The notes: a model not told the origin generated them from the sequence alone. 64,000 bases of DNA from Ipomoea triloba (GCF_003576645.1 NC_044917.1:8961596-9025595), one strand, 5' to 3'; shown: positions 33,040 through 45,620, numbered from the stretch's first letter. Numbers and translations are program-made.

Positions 33040-33320
33040 TAATTGCAATTGTTATACCATGAACCAAGGTTCATATTGCATTGAGAACCCTGATACAAAA
33101 ATTATGTACTTTTAGTTAACATATTTTGTACTTACAATTAACAGTTTCTGTAAATGTAAACAAATAACTTGATAATTGTTGACACATAATATGATAGTTA
33201 CATATACATAAATTGTCAATTGCATATACAGAATGTTTCAACTACAGATAGAGAATCTGAAGGTTATTTTTGAACCATGGTCTACAATGCTGTAGCGTAG
33301 ACTATGGGTTGTAAGTGCCT
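33040..33320. repeat. Inverted-repeat MITE, same family as 21240
   Basis: The left end TTATACCATGAACCAAGGTT and the right end GAACCATGGTCTACAATG ... ACTATGGGTTGTAA form diverged inverted arms, sharing the TATACYATGRACC block with 21240-21450. Confidence 0.6.
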
Positions 33321-33389
33321 TTATGATCCATAATAATTAATACGGAGTACTATGCAATTGGGCTCAGGAAAGCAAGCCTGTCGCACAAG

Positions 33390-33545
33390 TCTAGAGCCGT
33401 CGATACGTGCTGACGGGGCGGGGCAGGCCTAAGCAAGGCGGGTAAAAAAAAAAAAAAAAAAGCCCGCTCCTTGGCGGGCCTGGGTTTTGCTGACCCGGAC
33501 CGCCCTGCCTTAGGCCCGCGGGTTAGGCGGGCCCCGCCAAATTTT
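33390..33545. repeat. GC-rich self-complementary block
   Basis: Alternating GGGCGGG/CCCGCC words around a poly(A) of 18 (GGCGGGTAAAA, AAGCCCGC, TTGGCGGGCCTGGG, GGCCCGCGGGTTAGGCGGG) within AT-rich DNA. It can fold in several ways. It may be one end of an unrecognised transposon. Confidence 0.55.
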
Positions 33546-33779
33546 TTTTTGCTAGTTTATTGCTTTTCTAAATTTTATCATTTGTACACACAAAAATAAT
33601 TAAAATAACGTATACATAACTCACAGAAAACATAATTAAAGCAACCTAAACATAACTCACATAATTCATCATAATTGATCATACATAAGTAATATAACAA
33701 TAATTCAAAGTCCATAGTTCATCAAACTCACTAGTCACAACTCACAAGTCCAAAGCCCACTTGCGACTCATGTATTAAA

Positions 33780-34005
33780 AAAAAAAAAAGAAGAAGAAGA
33801 AGAAGAAGTTGCCGGCGACCAGAGGCTTGGTCGCCAACTTTAAAAAAAAAAAAAATACATGAGACGTAAGTGGGACTTGCGTCTCATGTATTTTATACCT
33901 GAAACGCAAGTCTAACTTGCATCTGTGGTCAACATTTCGAAAAGAAAAACAAAATACAAACGCAAGTGGGACATGCGTTTTTTACCTCAAACGCATGTCC
34001 CAAAA
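33780..34005. repeat. Cluster of short palindromes around ACGCAAGT
   Basis: 33856-33890 is a hairpin with TACATGAGACG at left and CGTCTCATGTA at right. ACGCAAGTCTAACTTGC, ACGCAAGTGGGACATGCGT and AACGCATGTCCC follow. A (GAA)n run lies at 33790-33809. Confidence 0.6.
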
Positions 34006-35008
34006 TATCTTTTCTTATTTAGTATGCATTTTAAAATCGTCTTATTTTTGTCCATGCATAATAAAAGTGTAACATTCTAATTTTTTGTTTCCTTAACATC
34101 TAACCCCAAAGCTACTTTCCGGTCCAATTTAGTGATTTACCATCCAAATCTATTGGGTCCATGTTCCAAGATTTCATCACGAGTCCCCACTTCTTTTGGT
34201 TATTATAGAGGCAACTAAGGAAGTGAGTGAATCGAGCCTATGACTTTGCGGACACCAATTAAGCATTTCCTGGATTTTGAAATAATATCCTAGCGTGCTC
34301 ATTCAAATATTTTGAAACCCCTACCAATAGCCATGCATCTCGATCGGTGAAACATGGCAATGCATGCAAACAAAACCAATAGCAGTATGGTAGTGTTAAC
34401 CTGGATATCAGCCAACCTTCACATATACACCTCCTGGGCCACGTAACAGCACAATAAAACATGAGAAATTGATTCAGAATATAATCCTAGCCGCATATAT
34501 AATATAATGGATAATGGATGGGCAAGAAATATCAAATATATGACTATGCACTCCTTTTTCCCTTAACCATCTTTGTAGGTAAAATCCCATCCCATCCCAT
34601 CCCATCCCATGCAGATTATTGCAGGTTCCTCAGCTCCAAATTAAAGAACAAGTTTCACCTTGGCCGGCACCAAGGTTCCAGACAGAATTCCAATCCCACA
34701 TCATCAAAGTATGTTGGAGCTGCTCGCTCAGTAAGTAGTCTATATCCAACCTCCTTTCACTGCAACCGCTGATAACTATATAGATCATGTTAAAATGAAC
34801 CCGTCAGAACTCGCAGCCTAATATGATATATTCATCTAATTAAAATCATCAATTGTCTAAAAAAAAATACAAAGTTCAATTTCATAAATTTTGAAAGTTT
34901 GAAATATGGAGTATTTATAAAACTGATCCCGTATTTTTCTTTTCAACTTTTTTCCTTATTTGGTCATTAAACATGATACTATATATATATATAATATTAG
35001 TGGACTAA
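34006..35008. other. Intergenic
   Basis: No gene is seen. A pentamer repeat (CCCAT)n lies near 34587-34611. The open frames here have no recognisable motif. Confidence 0.45.
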
Positions 35009-35976
35009 TCTACACTTATAATAAGAGCCAATAATGTTAGACCATTAATTGGAACTAAAAAAATGTTGGTGTAATAGTCTGTTATAACATATTGTACTTT
35101 GTGTTCTTCTTATTGTGCAACCTCCAATTAAATTCCTAATATATCCTAATCTTTTATAATTTTACCAAATTTTCCGTTAAATATAACGAAAGTTTAACAT
35201 TAAATTCTTTAGGCAATTTGTTTCTTTATTGCAGTTTTCAAACAAATTGGCAATATTCTATAATACAATTCTATATAGATTCCTAACTTAAAATTAGAAT
35301 ATTGAAATCTTAATAAGATTCTATAATACAGTTTTGTATAGATTTCTAACTAAACCTTTATTCTACGCAAAACAACAGTATATAAACCCCTCTCATTCTC
35401 ACCCAAAACTAAACCTAACATATTCTGCAACACACCATACTTGACATTCTATAGGTATGATTGTTAAAATATTATCATGCTAATTCTATTATTTGTATTT
35501 GTACTCATAATGATTACAGTTTTTTTTTTTTTTGAAAAAATCAATGATGGTATACTCTTTAATTAGTATAACTTCAATATTGTTATGTAAATATATCTAT
35601 TATATAATCTGTTCATCTATACTTGTATCCTTGTATGTAATGTTGTGGTTATCATTATATTCCTCTATAATCTACGTACACATTTTAGTTACTCCTAACT
35701 CCCTAATCTATGGTTTTTGAATTTATGTTGTGGTTCCCATTATATTATTTCATAACATCCTTTATGAACATATTTTCCATGACACAAGGATATTAGTAAT
35801 GACAAATGTAGCAAAGTTAATTGATATTGACACGCAAACTGTGGGCTGGAGTTGTACAGTTCATGTCATTAAGAAAAACAAACCAAAAAATGCTATTGGA
35901 ACGCCTGAGAAAAAGTATATGCTCATCGTACTTGAGAATGAAACAGTAAGTAAATAGTAAAATTTTTCTCCCTTTA

Positions 35977-36009
<33 letters not shown>

Positions 36010-36541
36010 TTTTATCATTATTAGTATTATTATTATTATGAATATGCTCACATTCACCACCAACATCATTGTAAATGCTATATCTAAATGCAAGGAACTC
36101 GGGTTCAATCAATAGTGTTTGATAATGACATTGGAATGTATGATTTCACTTTACAAACCAACAAATGGTACATCATCTCAAATGTCATTGTCAAACCTGT
36201 TCGAACGAACTATAAAGTACTTGATCTCAAATACAATTACACATGGATTTTAAATGGTCGGACTGGTGTCCAAACAAGTGACAATGATGACACGCCATTT
36301 GCTCCCATGTAAGTGGTTTATTTAATTTGTTTCTACTTATTTTAGTTGCAATTTAGCTATTTACAATTTCGTTTTGTTTTATTAAAATATATAAGCATCG
36401 AGATTATTTCTTTGACTTTTATTAATTTAGCATTTTTTTCTCTCTCATTATTATATGACTACTTTAACCAATTAAGGAACACTAATTTAAAAATACGCAT
36501 TGGGCATTGGTTTAATCGCGCAACGCACCTGTGATAACTAG
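35009..36541 (+). mobile_element. Putative Helitron carrying an RPA70-like gene fragment
   Basis: The left end is TC after A (35008); it starts TCTACACTTATAATAAGAGC, a form familiar from plant Helitrons. The right end is a GCGCAACGCACC region with a decayed hairpin, then GATAACTAG with T following (36542). Insertion between A and T without target duplication fits Helitrons. The inside carries a promoter-like TATATAAACCCC near 35390 and an RPA70/DUF223-type fragment. Helitron helicase is absent, so it is non-autonomous. The exact ends are inferred. Confidence 0.6.
35799..36308 (+). pseudogene. RPA70-like (DUF223) OB-fold fragment
   Basis: First exon 35799-35945: ATG, LIDIDTQTVGWSCTVHVIKK, then EKKYMLIVLENET, with GTAAGT directly after. 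Second segment about 36095-36308: TRVQSIVFDNDI, LQTNKWYIISNVIVKP, YTWILNGRTGVQ, ending at GTAAGT. This layout matches the first OB fold of the replication protein A large-subunit relatives that are abundant in plants and often carried by Helitrons. Using the visible GT and AG sites, the two parts join out of frame by one base, and no zinc-finger or later OB exons follow. I therefore call it a truncated, probably dead copy. An unusual splice site could rescue the frame. Confidence 0.65.
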
Positions 36542-36748
36542 TATTATATAAAACTAATCCCGTATAGTATTTTTCTTTTCAACTCTATATAATAAATGGA
36601 GCGTCAAATTCATCCTCTTTTGGTGGCCCATCAGCTGCAATCGCATTGGTCGGTAGTTGGGTTTTGTCCAATTACACTTCACCAATGGTTGACTAACTTC
36701 ATCACAAACAATACAGATTCAACGGTTGTCAGATATATAGAGAGGCAA

Positions 36749-36948
36749 AAAAAAAAAAAAAAAAAAAAAAAATCAAAACCAGTAGGCATTGGAGAATGTT
36801 GTTGAGAGTTATTTATCATTATGATTATGACATCTGATCTACTGAGCTATAATCTTTCCAGATCTCCACCCTCCACCTACATATTTTACACTCTTCTTCA
36901 TTCTCCTCTCACCCAATAAATGCATTATTCCTCCTCTCATCAATCAAT

Positions 36949-36996
<48 letters not shown>

Positions 36997-36997
36997 N

Positions 36998-37028
<31 letters not shown>

Positions 37029-37201
37029 AAACCAGTAGGCATTGGAGAATGTTGTTGAGAGTTATTTATCATTATGATTATGACATCTGATCTACTGAGC
37101 TATAATCTTTCCAGATCTCCACCCTCCACCTACATATTTTACACTCTTCTTCATTCTCCTCTCACCCAATAAATGCATTATTCCTCCTCTCATCAATCAA
37201 T

Positions 37202-37250
<49 letters not shown>
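36749..37250. repeat. Near-identical tandem duplication around an N (probable assembly artefact)
   Basis: From poly(A) through TCAAAACCAGTAGGCATTGG and TCTTTCCAGATCTCCACC to the (AT)n tract, about 200 bases of unique sequence occur at 36773-36950 and again at 37026-37204. Between them (AT)n meets poly(A) at a single N (36997). Confidence 0.85.
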
Positions 37251-37254
<4 letters not shown>

Positions 37255-37255
<1 letters not shown>

Positions 37256-37800
37256 GATTGCATTCAAATGAGAATGGTGCGTCCATGAGAGAACTGAGAA
37301 CGAATCGTAATGCACCACGTGTCCATATGTAGTTGCAACTAAGGTTATAACTAGGTACACTTAGGTGCATAAATGTTAACAAGGTAAATTACTTGCATTT
37401 GTAAGTGAAAATAGGTGCGCAATTGCACAAGTGCATGTAAAATGCATTACATGTGCAAGTAAAATGTACATTGAGCATCAATCCTAAGTGCACCTAACGT
37501 TATAACTAGTTGCACTTAGGTGCACGAATGTTAACAAAGTAAATTACTTGCACTTGTAAGTGAAAATAGGTGCACATGTAAGTGATTTTACTTGCACTTT
37601 TTATTTGCAAATGTGCGCCAACACTTGCACTTATAACACATTTACTTGCACCAAAGTTCGAGTTATTTACGAAAATGCCACCACGTCGTTTTTTTTTTAA
37701 ATCACATCTGATTCGTTGATCAGGACACGTGGACGACTGTGGATCGTTCTTATTTCTCTCCTGGGCACCCGTTCTCATTAAAGCGCACCCCTATATATAT
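37255..37800. repeat. Degenerate repeats of TTAGGTGCAC / ACTTGCAC type
   Basis: Two diverged copies of ACTTAGGTGCAnnAATGTTAACAA...GTAAATTACTTGCA (37348 and 37512, about 165 apart), with further TTGCACTT words. The whole is bounded by ATATAT. Probably a non-coding transposon of unclear class. Confidence 0.55.
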
Positions 37801-37911
37801 ATAGAGTTAGGATCATATGAGATCACTTGCTTAGGTAAGATCGTGAGATAAGACCTTGTGCATCAATGCAATAATTTAATGGTCTAGATTGATTTAAGAT
37901 TCTAAGTTGAA

Positions 37912-38065
37912 GTGTGTGCGAACGGTGATAAAATGTGTGTGAACGGTGATTAAGTGTGTGCGAATGGTGATTAAATGTGTGCATACGGTGATTAAATGTG
38001 TCCAAACGGTGATTAAATGTGTGTGAGCGGTGATTAAGTGTGTGTGAATGGTGATTAAATGTGTG
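37912..38065. repeat. Minisatellite, period about 20-21 bp
   Basis: About seven to eight units of the form GTGTGTGCGAACGGTGATTAA. The same motif appears twice more near 38180-38215. Open frames read across it (TFNHRSHTFNHR on the minus strand) are artefacts of the repeat. Flanking AATCTAGACCATTAAA words occur in inverted form at both sides. Confidence 0.85.
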
Positions 38066-38269
38066 CGTATGGGGTGGTGTGTGAAACAATCTAGACCGTT
38101 AAAATTTTTTAGATTGATGTACAAGATTTGATCTCAAAATATTTTAATGTTCTAGATTGATTAAGATTCCAAGTTAAAGTGTCTGCGAATGGTGACTAAA
38201 TGTGTGCGAATTGAGTGTGTGTATCAATCAATCTAGACCATTAAAAAATATTACATGGATGCACAAGAT

Positions 38270-38271
<2 letters not shown>

Positions 38272-38327
<56 letters not shown>
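38272..38327. repeat. (AT)n microsatellite
   Basis: About 28 AT units. Confidence 0.95.
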
Positions 38328-38328
<1 letters not shown>

Positions 38329-38330
<2 letters not shown>

Positions 38331-39064
38331 TATGTTTGGCAAACCTAGCTTAAAAGGTAGCTGAAAGCTGAAAAGTAGCTGAAAACTGAAAAGCTATAAG
38401 TTCGAAGCTGAAATCTGAAGAATTGTTTTTTTTTTTTTTTGGTGAAAAACAACCAAACCAATCCATTAATCTCGTAAAAAGTTCATGTCAACTACAAATC
38501 TAAAGAGTTGTTAAGCTAGCTGTTATGCTTAAAAGTGTTTGGTAATTAACTTTTTGATAAGGTGATAAATGTAAAAAGACTAAAAATGACATCTTTATAC
38601 AATTTAAATAATTTTAAATTTAAATAGGTTTGTTTATATATTAAAATATAAAATAATGAAATAAATATATTTAAATAAAATATAAAGTGAGAACATATAT
38701 TTGAAAATATATAAAGTAAAAAAAAATGTTTATAATTCATAAGATTAGTTCATACAAAAATTAATGTTCAAACACAAATGTCAAACTGAAATTACTACTA
38801 AACATAATGAAAAGAAAATGTCAGAAGGGTTTTAATTGAGAGGAATAAAGGATGTCATTTATTTAAAATAATAAGGATAAAGATAGAAAAAAAAAAGTTA
38901 AAAAGCTATTAGCTTATTTTTGAAAAGCTACCCCAAGTAACGTTTCAAAATAAGCTCTTATTTTAAGCTACTAGCTTATTTTGAGAACATTACCAAACAG
39001 AACTTATAGCTCATTAGTAGCTTAAAGTAAGCTATAAGCTCCTAAATAAGTGCCAAACAGAGCC
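38329..39064. mobile_element. hAT-like MITE (GGCTCTGTTTGGCA type)
   Basis: The left end GCTATGTTTGGCAAAC pairs with the right end GTGCCAAACAGAGCC. Subterminal repeats of AGCTGAAA and TAGCTTAAA / TAAGCTACTAGCTTATTTT are typical of this family. No transposase. The target duplication is unclear because the left flank is an AT repeat. Confidence 0.7.
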
Positions 39065-40370
39065 ATAATATGGCTCAAATAGACCATTGTTATATATATA
39101 TTTGCGCACTCATTTTTATTCTAATCTTTGTTTACTTCAATCCATACATAATAGTAGATCCAGTTCAGAATAATGCTAGTTTCATTAGTAAAAAAAATAT
39201 CAAATAATTTCATTCATCATCTAAGTTGATTAAGGATTAATTTTAATAATAATAATAATAATGTGACATTCTGGTATTTATTACAGTAAACTAGGCAAAG
39301 CTTTCGTATATATAAAAATTCAAGTTTTGGGTGAAGCATGTTTAATTTGACCCCATTCATGGAAGATGCAGAGAGATGTCACGTGTAATTTGTTTGTTCA
39401 GAAAATGCGTCTCAATATTAAGGTCGAGATTGAAGAACGAAGCTGCAGGTATATATGTAGCATGCATCTTTTCAGTCTTCTATCAAAGCATTTAGTAGTT
39501 GGTGAACAAGTTCAATTCTTGCACTATTGTGATTTAAATGCTCAACTAGTGGGTATACTACTATACATACTATTCCATTTCATCGTCAACTATTTAAAGT
39601 CGATGGAAGCAACATTTTTTTGTAGGTCCAATTTCATCACCACTATAGGCCACATTTTCACATTCTATCTAGACACGATAATTTCTCTTCGATCTTGCAA
39701 GCATCTCTATCCTCGATCTATATATATGAATTTAGTAGTTTAAAATAAGTATTTAATATTTAATTTTTTTTACTTAAATATTTAAAATAGTACTAAATTA
39801 CTTGTTTGACTATAGAGTTGATCTGGGCGGAGACTTCCATCTCCAAAAACGAAGATGGGAAGAAGTTTATATTTCCTAACAAGGACGAGACATGGATGGG
39901 GAGCAAGGTACGGTAATGGAGACAGGAACGAGGAATAGGGGAGCAGGGTACGGTAATGGAAATGGGAACGAGGAATATACTCCTCATCCCGTTGTCATCC
40001 TTTATATCCACAATGCTAGCTACTAAAAATTTTTATAATGATATTTTGTGAAAATTATAGTTATTGGTATTTTTAAAAAAAAAAATTATATCTAGACGAT
40101 CTAATGGATAGGCTCCTAGGAGAGTTATCAATCATATCGTATATATGGTAGGGTTCAGGTGAAAACAAGCTCCCCGAGATTAAAAGTGAGAACAGATTTT
40201 ATTTATTTATAACATAAATGTAATACTTTATAACAAAACTGTAATAAATAGCTTACTGGATTTGATATTACTAAACTCAAACTCATATAAGACCCAAATT
40301 CTCATAACTCAATCTATCTCACGAATTTCACAAGAGAATTTGCCAAGTATAATAACTAGTTCTTAATTTC
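39065..40370. other. Intergenic between MITE and NAT 3' end
   Basis: (AAT)n at 39241-39261. The 125-codon open frame at 39366-39743 has no recognisable motif. A short direct repeat (GGAGACAGGAACGAGGAATA / GGAAATGGGAACGAGGAATA) lies at 39917 and 39957. Confidence 0.45.
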
Positions 40371-40637
40371 CATAATAGTTAACTAAATTTCACTATTGAA
40401 ACTAAACCAAAAAACACAGGCACAAGAAATAAGCAACATCACTCCATTATAACCAACAAATTTACAACAACAAATATAATAAAATGCTCTAAGCAGTCAG
40501 ACTATACTGCAGTATAAAGAAACACATAGGAGAATGAAAATTGTTGCATCTTTAGTGCCTCGAAACATGATGGTTTCGAGGAACGCAAATGCTGCAAGGA
40601 TTGACGATGAGAATCGCTATCACTTTCCCTTCCTTGA

Positions 40638-43600
40638 TCATACCGATGGGAAATACTTGTTGAGGTTGAAAGGGAGGGAGTAGAATTCCTCGCTTCGGGT
40701 ATCAGTCTTGAAAGACCTGAACTTGTCCCACCAATGCTTGCCTCGGTCCCTCCTTATGTGATGATCCTTGTGCATCGTGTTGTCTAAGAAATACGCCAGA
40801 ATCCCCGCCACAAAAGCCTCCGATGAGAATGGCACGTTCACAATGTCGTTGAACTGAAACGAATAATTCATTAGTGTGACAAAATAGCCAAAACCGAATT
40901 GTAGGCGGGGAATAATCACAGGACGGTTTTTATGTGCATACCCATCTCCCGCTTGTGTGGACGGGTCCATAGCCAGCGATGACTGTGTACTCGTTGAAGT
41001 ATTGAGGGACAGATAAACCGAGAAAGATTGAAAAGCCTAGTATGAACTTGGTTCGGAAACTATTCAGATTGCAAAACTGAAGGAAGCTTAAGCCCCCCGC
41101 ACCTGAGCACACGTAATGATCATGAGAACTTCAAAAACGTTTGAATCGGGGATATTAAAAGTACATACACGCCTAGTAATACACACGTACCGACATAACC
41201 GAAGAACAAACAATATAACGCGCCTACTATTGGTGCTGGTATCGAAGCAAAGATGGCTCCAAATTTCCCTGATGATCACAATTTGGTCAGAAAACTAAAA
41301 CACCGGGATTCTGTAAATCACAGAAACCATAACCGTGTATAATTTACCAAGAATAGAAAAGAAAATCATGAACCCAGCAGATATCTGGACTACTCTTCGA
41401 CTGCCAACACGGGTAAGTGCTAGAAGGCCAGCATTCTCACTGCATACACAAGCAAATAAGACTTTTATGGGCAAAAGTGCTTCGGGACTTCAGCAACTAC
41501 TTTATAAAGAGATTAACATGTGGATTTGGAGTTTTTAGAAGCGAAACTTACATGGATACGGAAGATCCATTTCCAGTTCCAAACAGCCCAGATAATAAAA
41601 TGGCAATTCCCTGGAAAGCCAAAAAAATTTATCGCCTTTGGGGACTGACATCAAAGGCTAAAAGATGTCACCGAAAAATAATCACTTGTTTAATGAGACA
41701 TGTCAGACATAATGAGAATTATGAATGCAATCAAGCAAAGGAAAGGGGTGAGGACATAAAAGATGTCACCAAAAAATTTACTTTATTTTATTTTTCGTTT
41801 TTTCATTCTCCACCTTTCACCCCGTAATGAGGAGAGAATCTGCAACTCAAATATGCAAACGAATGTCATTACCTGCCAACCTACGCCACGGCTTAGAATG
41901 GATGGTGGCAATGGAGTTGCACTTGCAAACCTTGCAACGGCAATGAAACCACCAGTAGACTGCAAACACCACATTAATCCAAGCAAAATAGGAAGTCAAT
42001 TCAAGACCCGCATTTAAATTTATAATTAAAAGTTAGCGTTAACAATGCAAAATAATAATAATAATAATAATAAATCCAATATTTCTTTGATCTCGAAGGT
42101 GAAAACAAACCTCTACGAGCGCAACAAATGCAGCCATCATCATGGCAAAGGCTTCGCCTGCATCGAACGAAGGGGCTCCCCATTGAAAGGGGTATGGAAT
42201 TCTAATCCTGTAAACATAATCGCAGTTAAGGAACATATGAAAATCTTGAAGACATCAAACTATGTGTAGTTTCTGATTTAGAAGATACGAGTAATGTTAG
42301 ATTTCCATCTTAAATTTATCTCTTCTTGTGGCATTACTCAATTAGTTTTTCTTTGTATTTATTACTAAGTTGACTCTATTTTAACTTACAATGCCAATCC
42401 ATGAGCTATCAATAAATACAACTAGTTCTATTGTCATATTAGGAAGAAAACACTAAAGAGATAAGTTTTAAAAAGGGAAAATATTTCATCCAAACTTTGA
42501 TCATAAAGTAGATTGTTTAATAGAACAAATTGATATTTTATAAAATTCAGACCGTACTGTACATTTATGATATGGATTTGTTAACCAAAGCAAGCACTCA
42601 TCTGAACTGTTCTTTGCGTACGCAAATATTATCGCTTACCATGGTGCAGCATCAATGAGTCCCGAGCGATCAGTTCGGCAGCTTACTTGGGTCTTTGGTG
42701 GCTTCCCGTTATAAGCCCCACCAACAGTAAGTAGGAGGGCATAAATCCAAACAATTGCTACCGAGAATATTACAGCAAAACGATCGAAAATATGCTTCCC
42801 CGGCTTTATCAGACGAGCCAGATACTGAAATGCCAACATTAATTATTTTATGATTAAAACGATGCATTTGAATGGATGAATGGAATTTATGTTTACTTAG
42901 AATTATATGGATTCATACCTGGGAGAAAATGACTAAAATGACAAGCTGTGGTAACCCTATTTCGACACATTTTGCAACCTAAACAACAGCAATCAAATCA
43001 TAAATTAATAATTAGCCGATTAGAGGGGCAAATTGCAGAGGCGAAATGCGAATTAGAGTACAAAGAGACAATAGTTTCTTCTCTTTTTTTTTCTTGAAAA
43101 AAGTAGAATAAGGCAGAGCAGAACTATTAACAATCAATATTTACGTGTACTCACCCCAGGGAAGCCAAACTCGTAGAGACCAAAACCAGCAAGAGCAACC
43201 AATGGAACTGCTGAAAGCGGGCTCAAAAACCTAAAAGGCCACGGGAAAAAAATAAATATTTATAAAGGTGAGTTTCTACATCTCAAAGTCAATAATCTTC
43301 AACGAGACATTACTTCTGAGATTGATAACTAAATTAGTGTGCCATTGCCTACAGAATCCAACAGCATATATACAATTACAATGTTAACCAACCTTGTAAC
43401 GTTGCGCCAGAGACCACTAAAGCCTAAGACTATCTGGATAGTTGAAGCGACAATAAGTGCGCCTTGTGTTGCCCGCATTATCTTCTTGAATTTCTGTTGA
43501 GAAGGAAAACAAATAATTAGGAAAAACATTACAGCAAGTCTGCAACTGAACATGGCATTTTCGAGTAATCATCTTCAGCTTTTCCCCTGTTTACCACATA

Positions 43601-44787
43601 GGCCCCGAATATGTTCTTGGGCACAGAAAAGCGGTGGCAATTAAAATTAGAGGGTGTGTGTTGAAGCGGAATACTTCTTATGAAGCTAATACTGTAATCT
43701 CTAATACTTCCAAATTATGTATAGGTTGCAGAGTCTCAAGGGTACAAACCGATATCGGGTCTGGGTCATTCCAACGACCAGACAGGATAATTGAAATCGT
43801 TGGTACAACAAAGGTGTACGACCCTCCGATCACAGCAGGCAATCTGGTCCCAAAGAAAGACTGCAACAAGGTGTTCAGCCCCGCAACAAATAGCAAGGTC
43901 TGAATAACTTTGGCTTTCTCCTCCTGCAACAAACGCAAATGCCAGTTCATTCAAATACGAAATTCTGTTCGGAGCAAGAAATTTTTTTAAAATAATTAAA
44001 CAGCAAAAAAGTCTTCGAGGCCTAACATTTCCACCTCCCATCTGGGGAACGAGGGCGGTGGGAATTATAACTGCTGTGCCAAGCATCACAAGATAGTGTT
44101 GAAATCCAAGAAGAATGGCCTCAGCTGCAATACAGCAATAACACTATATGAATGTAGGCTAATAAGGAAGAAAATCAATATATGCAGATTTTAAAATACC
44201 CAGAAAAGAAACACAAAGATGCAAGAAAGCCAATTAAGGATGTGGTTTTAAACCAATTTCCTTGTCACATTTCTTAACAGCAGAAACAAGAAAAGGGAAA
44301 AAGTTTTTCACTTAGTTTAGGGTGGTTTTCAAGCACAAACAACAAGAACCATCTATTCTGAACAAAACTAAGCCCATATAAACCAACTCAAGCATAAAAA
44401 ATTGCATGTATAATAGAATACCTAATCTGTCAGCAAAGAAATTCAAGCAAAGAATTCCTCATTTCCTAGAAAAGTACATTTCAAGCAGAATACAGAAACC
44501 ATGAAACCATGACATTCAATACACTTATCACTACTCCAAGGTCAACTACACTCCTACTAAGATGCAGATAACATTAGGATAAGTAGAGAAAGCAATAGAA
44601 CTACACCATCATATCAGAGAAGCAATAACCTAGCTCAAAGCATTAAACACTTTCCATAAACCCTTAAAAGAAACTCACGCCAAGGAGGAGGACTAGTAAT
44701 GCAGTAAGAAACATTGGGAAGCTGATCCTTTGGTGGATGTGGCGCTGGCTCATCCGCCTTTGGTCCCGGAGCTCCGCCACCTGCCAT
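40638..44787 (-). CDS. NAT6: Nucleobase-ascorbate transporter, NAT6-like
   Basis: Fourteen minus-strand exons: 44787-44679, 44124-44027, 43923-43750, 43493-43393, 43230-43155, 42978-42919, 42824-42640, 42207-42111, 41959-41873, 41610-41552, 41439-41348, 41268-41191, 41102-40942 and 40853-40638. All introns are GT-AG and the joined frame gives 530 aa, the normal length for plant NATs. The start MAGGGAPGPKADEPAPHPPK and end FNLNKYFPSV are those of the NAT6/NAT7 group. The QH motif of helix 1 is Q45-H46 (GFQHYLVMLG). The NAT signature is ENAGLLALTR (350-359), with I349 where relatives often have Val. About twelve membrane helices are expected. The family carries xanthine, uric acid, uracil or related bases; substrate for this member is unknown. 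A GA run sits just before the ATG. Confidence 0.96.
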
Positions 44788-45620
44788 CTCTCTCTCTCTC
44801 TCTCTCTCTAAAACTACAAGTAGATAATGCTAAAACAACCAACCCAGACCACAGCAAAGTTTCTAGAGAACAGTGCTCACTGGAAGAAGTGCAAAAGCCC
44901 AAATCTGCACAAAACCCAGATAAGAAGATCAATCAGAAAGGTCACCACTAAGCAGATATCCAAGAAAAGACTCAAACTTTAGAATACCCAGAAAGCAAAG
45001 ATTCAAGAATAGGTACAATTTTTTGAGTACCCAGAAAGCTCAAACTTTAGAATGAGGGAGGAATGCCAGTGCTACAACACCTCACATGGGGGATTTGTAC
45101 ACATCCTCTCTCACCCGCCGCCCCACCCCACCCCCTACCCCCATCAAACCCAAACTGTACATACATAACAATAAAACTCGGAAAATGGTACTTATTGTGA
45201 GAGTAACAAGTTAACAACAATTAAATTGTGAACCAAAGTAAGTTACCATAGCAAGAAACGAGACTAAGTTTGTTCTACACTTCTACCTTTGGCTTGCTGT
45301 ACAATAACCTCAAAAGTGGGTGTGCATTAAATGTCAGCAAATCAAGAGGCCCCACTTCGAAATTAAAGGGAGTTCAAAAAAGGGGTAGTAGGGAGAGAGA
45401 GATAAAGAAGAAAAACTTTTGTGTAGTATTGTCTGTTTTGTTGTTTTTGTCGCGCAAAAAGGCATAAGAAAAATATAGGAAAAAGAGGCTACAGTCCAGA
45501 AATAGTAACAGGGGAATGTGGGTAGGAGCAAAATGGTGATCCAGGATCATAATTCATAAGATTAGAATTGCCCAAAATTGTTTTTGCCAAAACCCCTCTC
45601 TCTCTCTCTCTATTAAGGAT
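44788..45620 (-). promoter_or_regulatory. Upstream region and leader of the NAT gene
   Basis: On the minus strand a GAGAGA run (44788-44808) precedes the ATG, and another is at 45596-45611. The stretch between holds no open frame of note and may include a 5' UTR and intron. A C-rich segment lies at 45112-45145. Confidence 0.45.

Noticed and set aside
37912..38065. CRISPR-like array
   Set aside because: Units abut with no spacers, and the sequence is from a plant nucleus.
37823..38124. Repetitive His-rich frames (TFNHRSHTFNHR)
   Set aside because: Translation of a 20-bp minisatellite; several frames are open at once, which is expected when the unit lacks stops.
39366..39743. 125-codon plus-strand frame starting with ATG
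   Set aside because: No motif, poor codon character and a chance composition of aromatic and hydrophobic residues in AT-rich DNA.
41417..41827. 136-codon plus-strand frame
   Set aside because: Overlaps exons 9-11 and introns of the NAT gene on the opposite strand; shadow.
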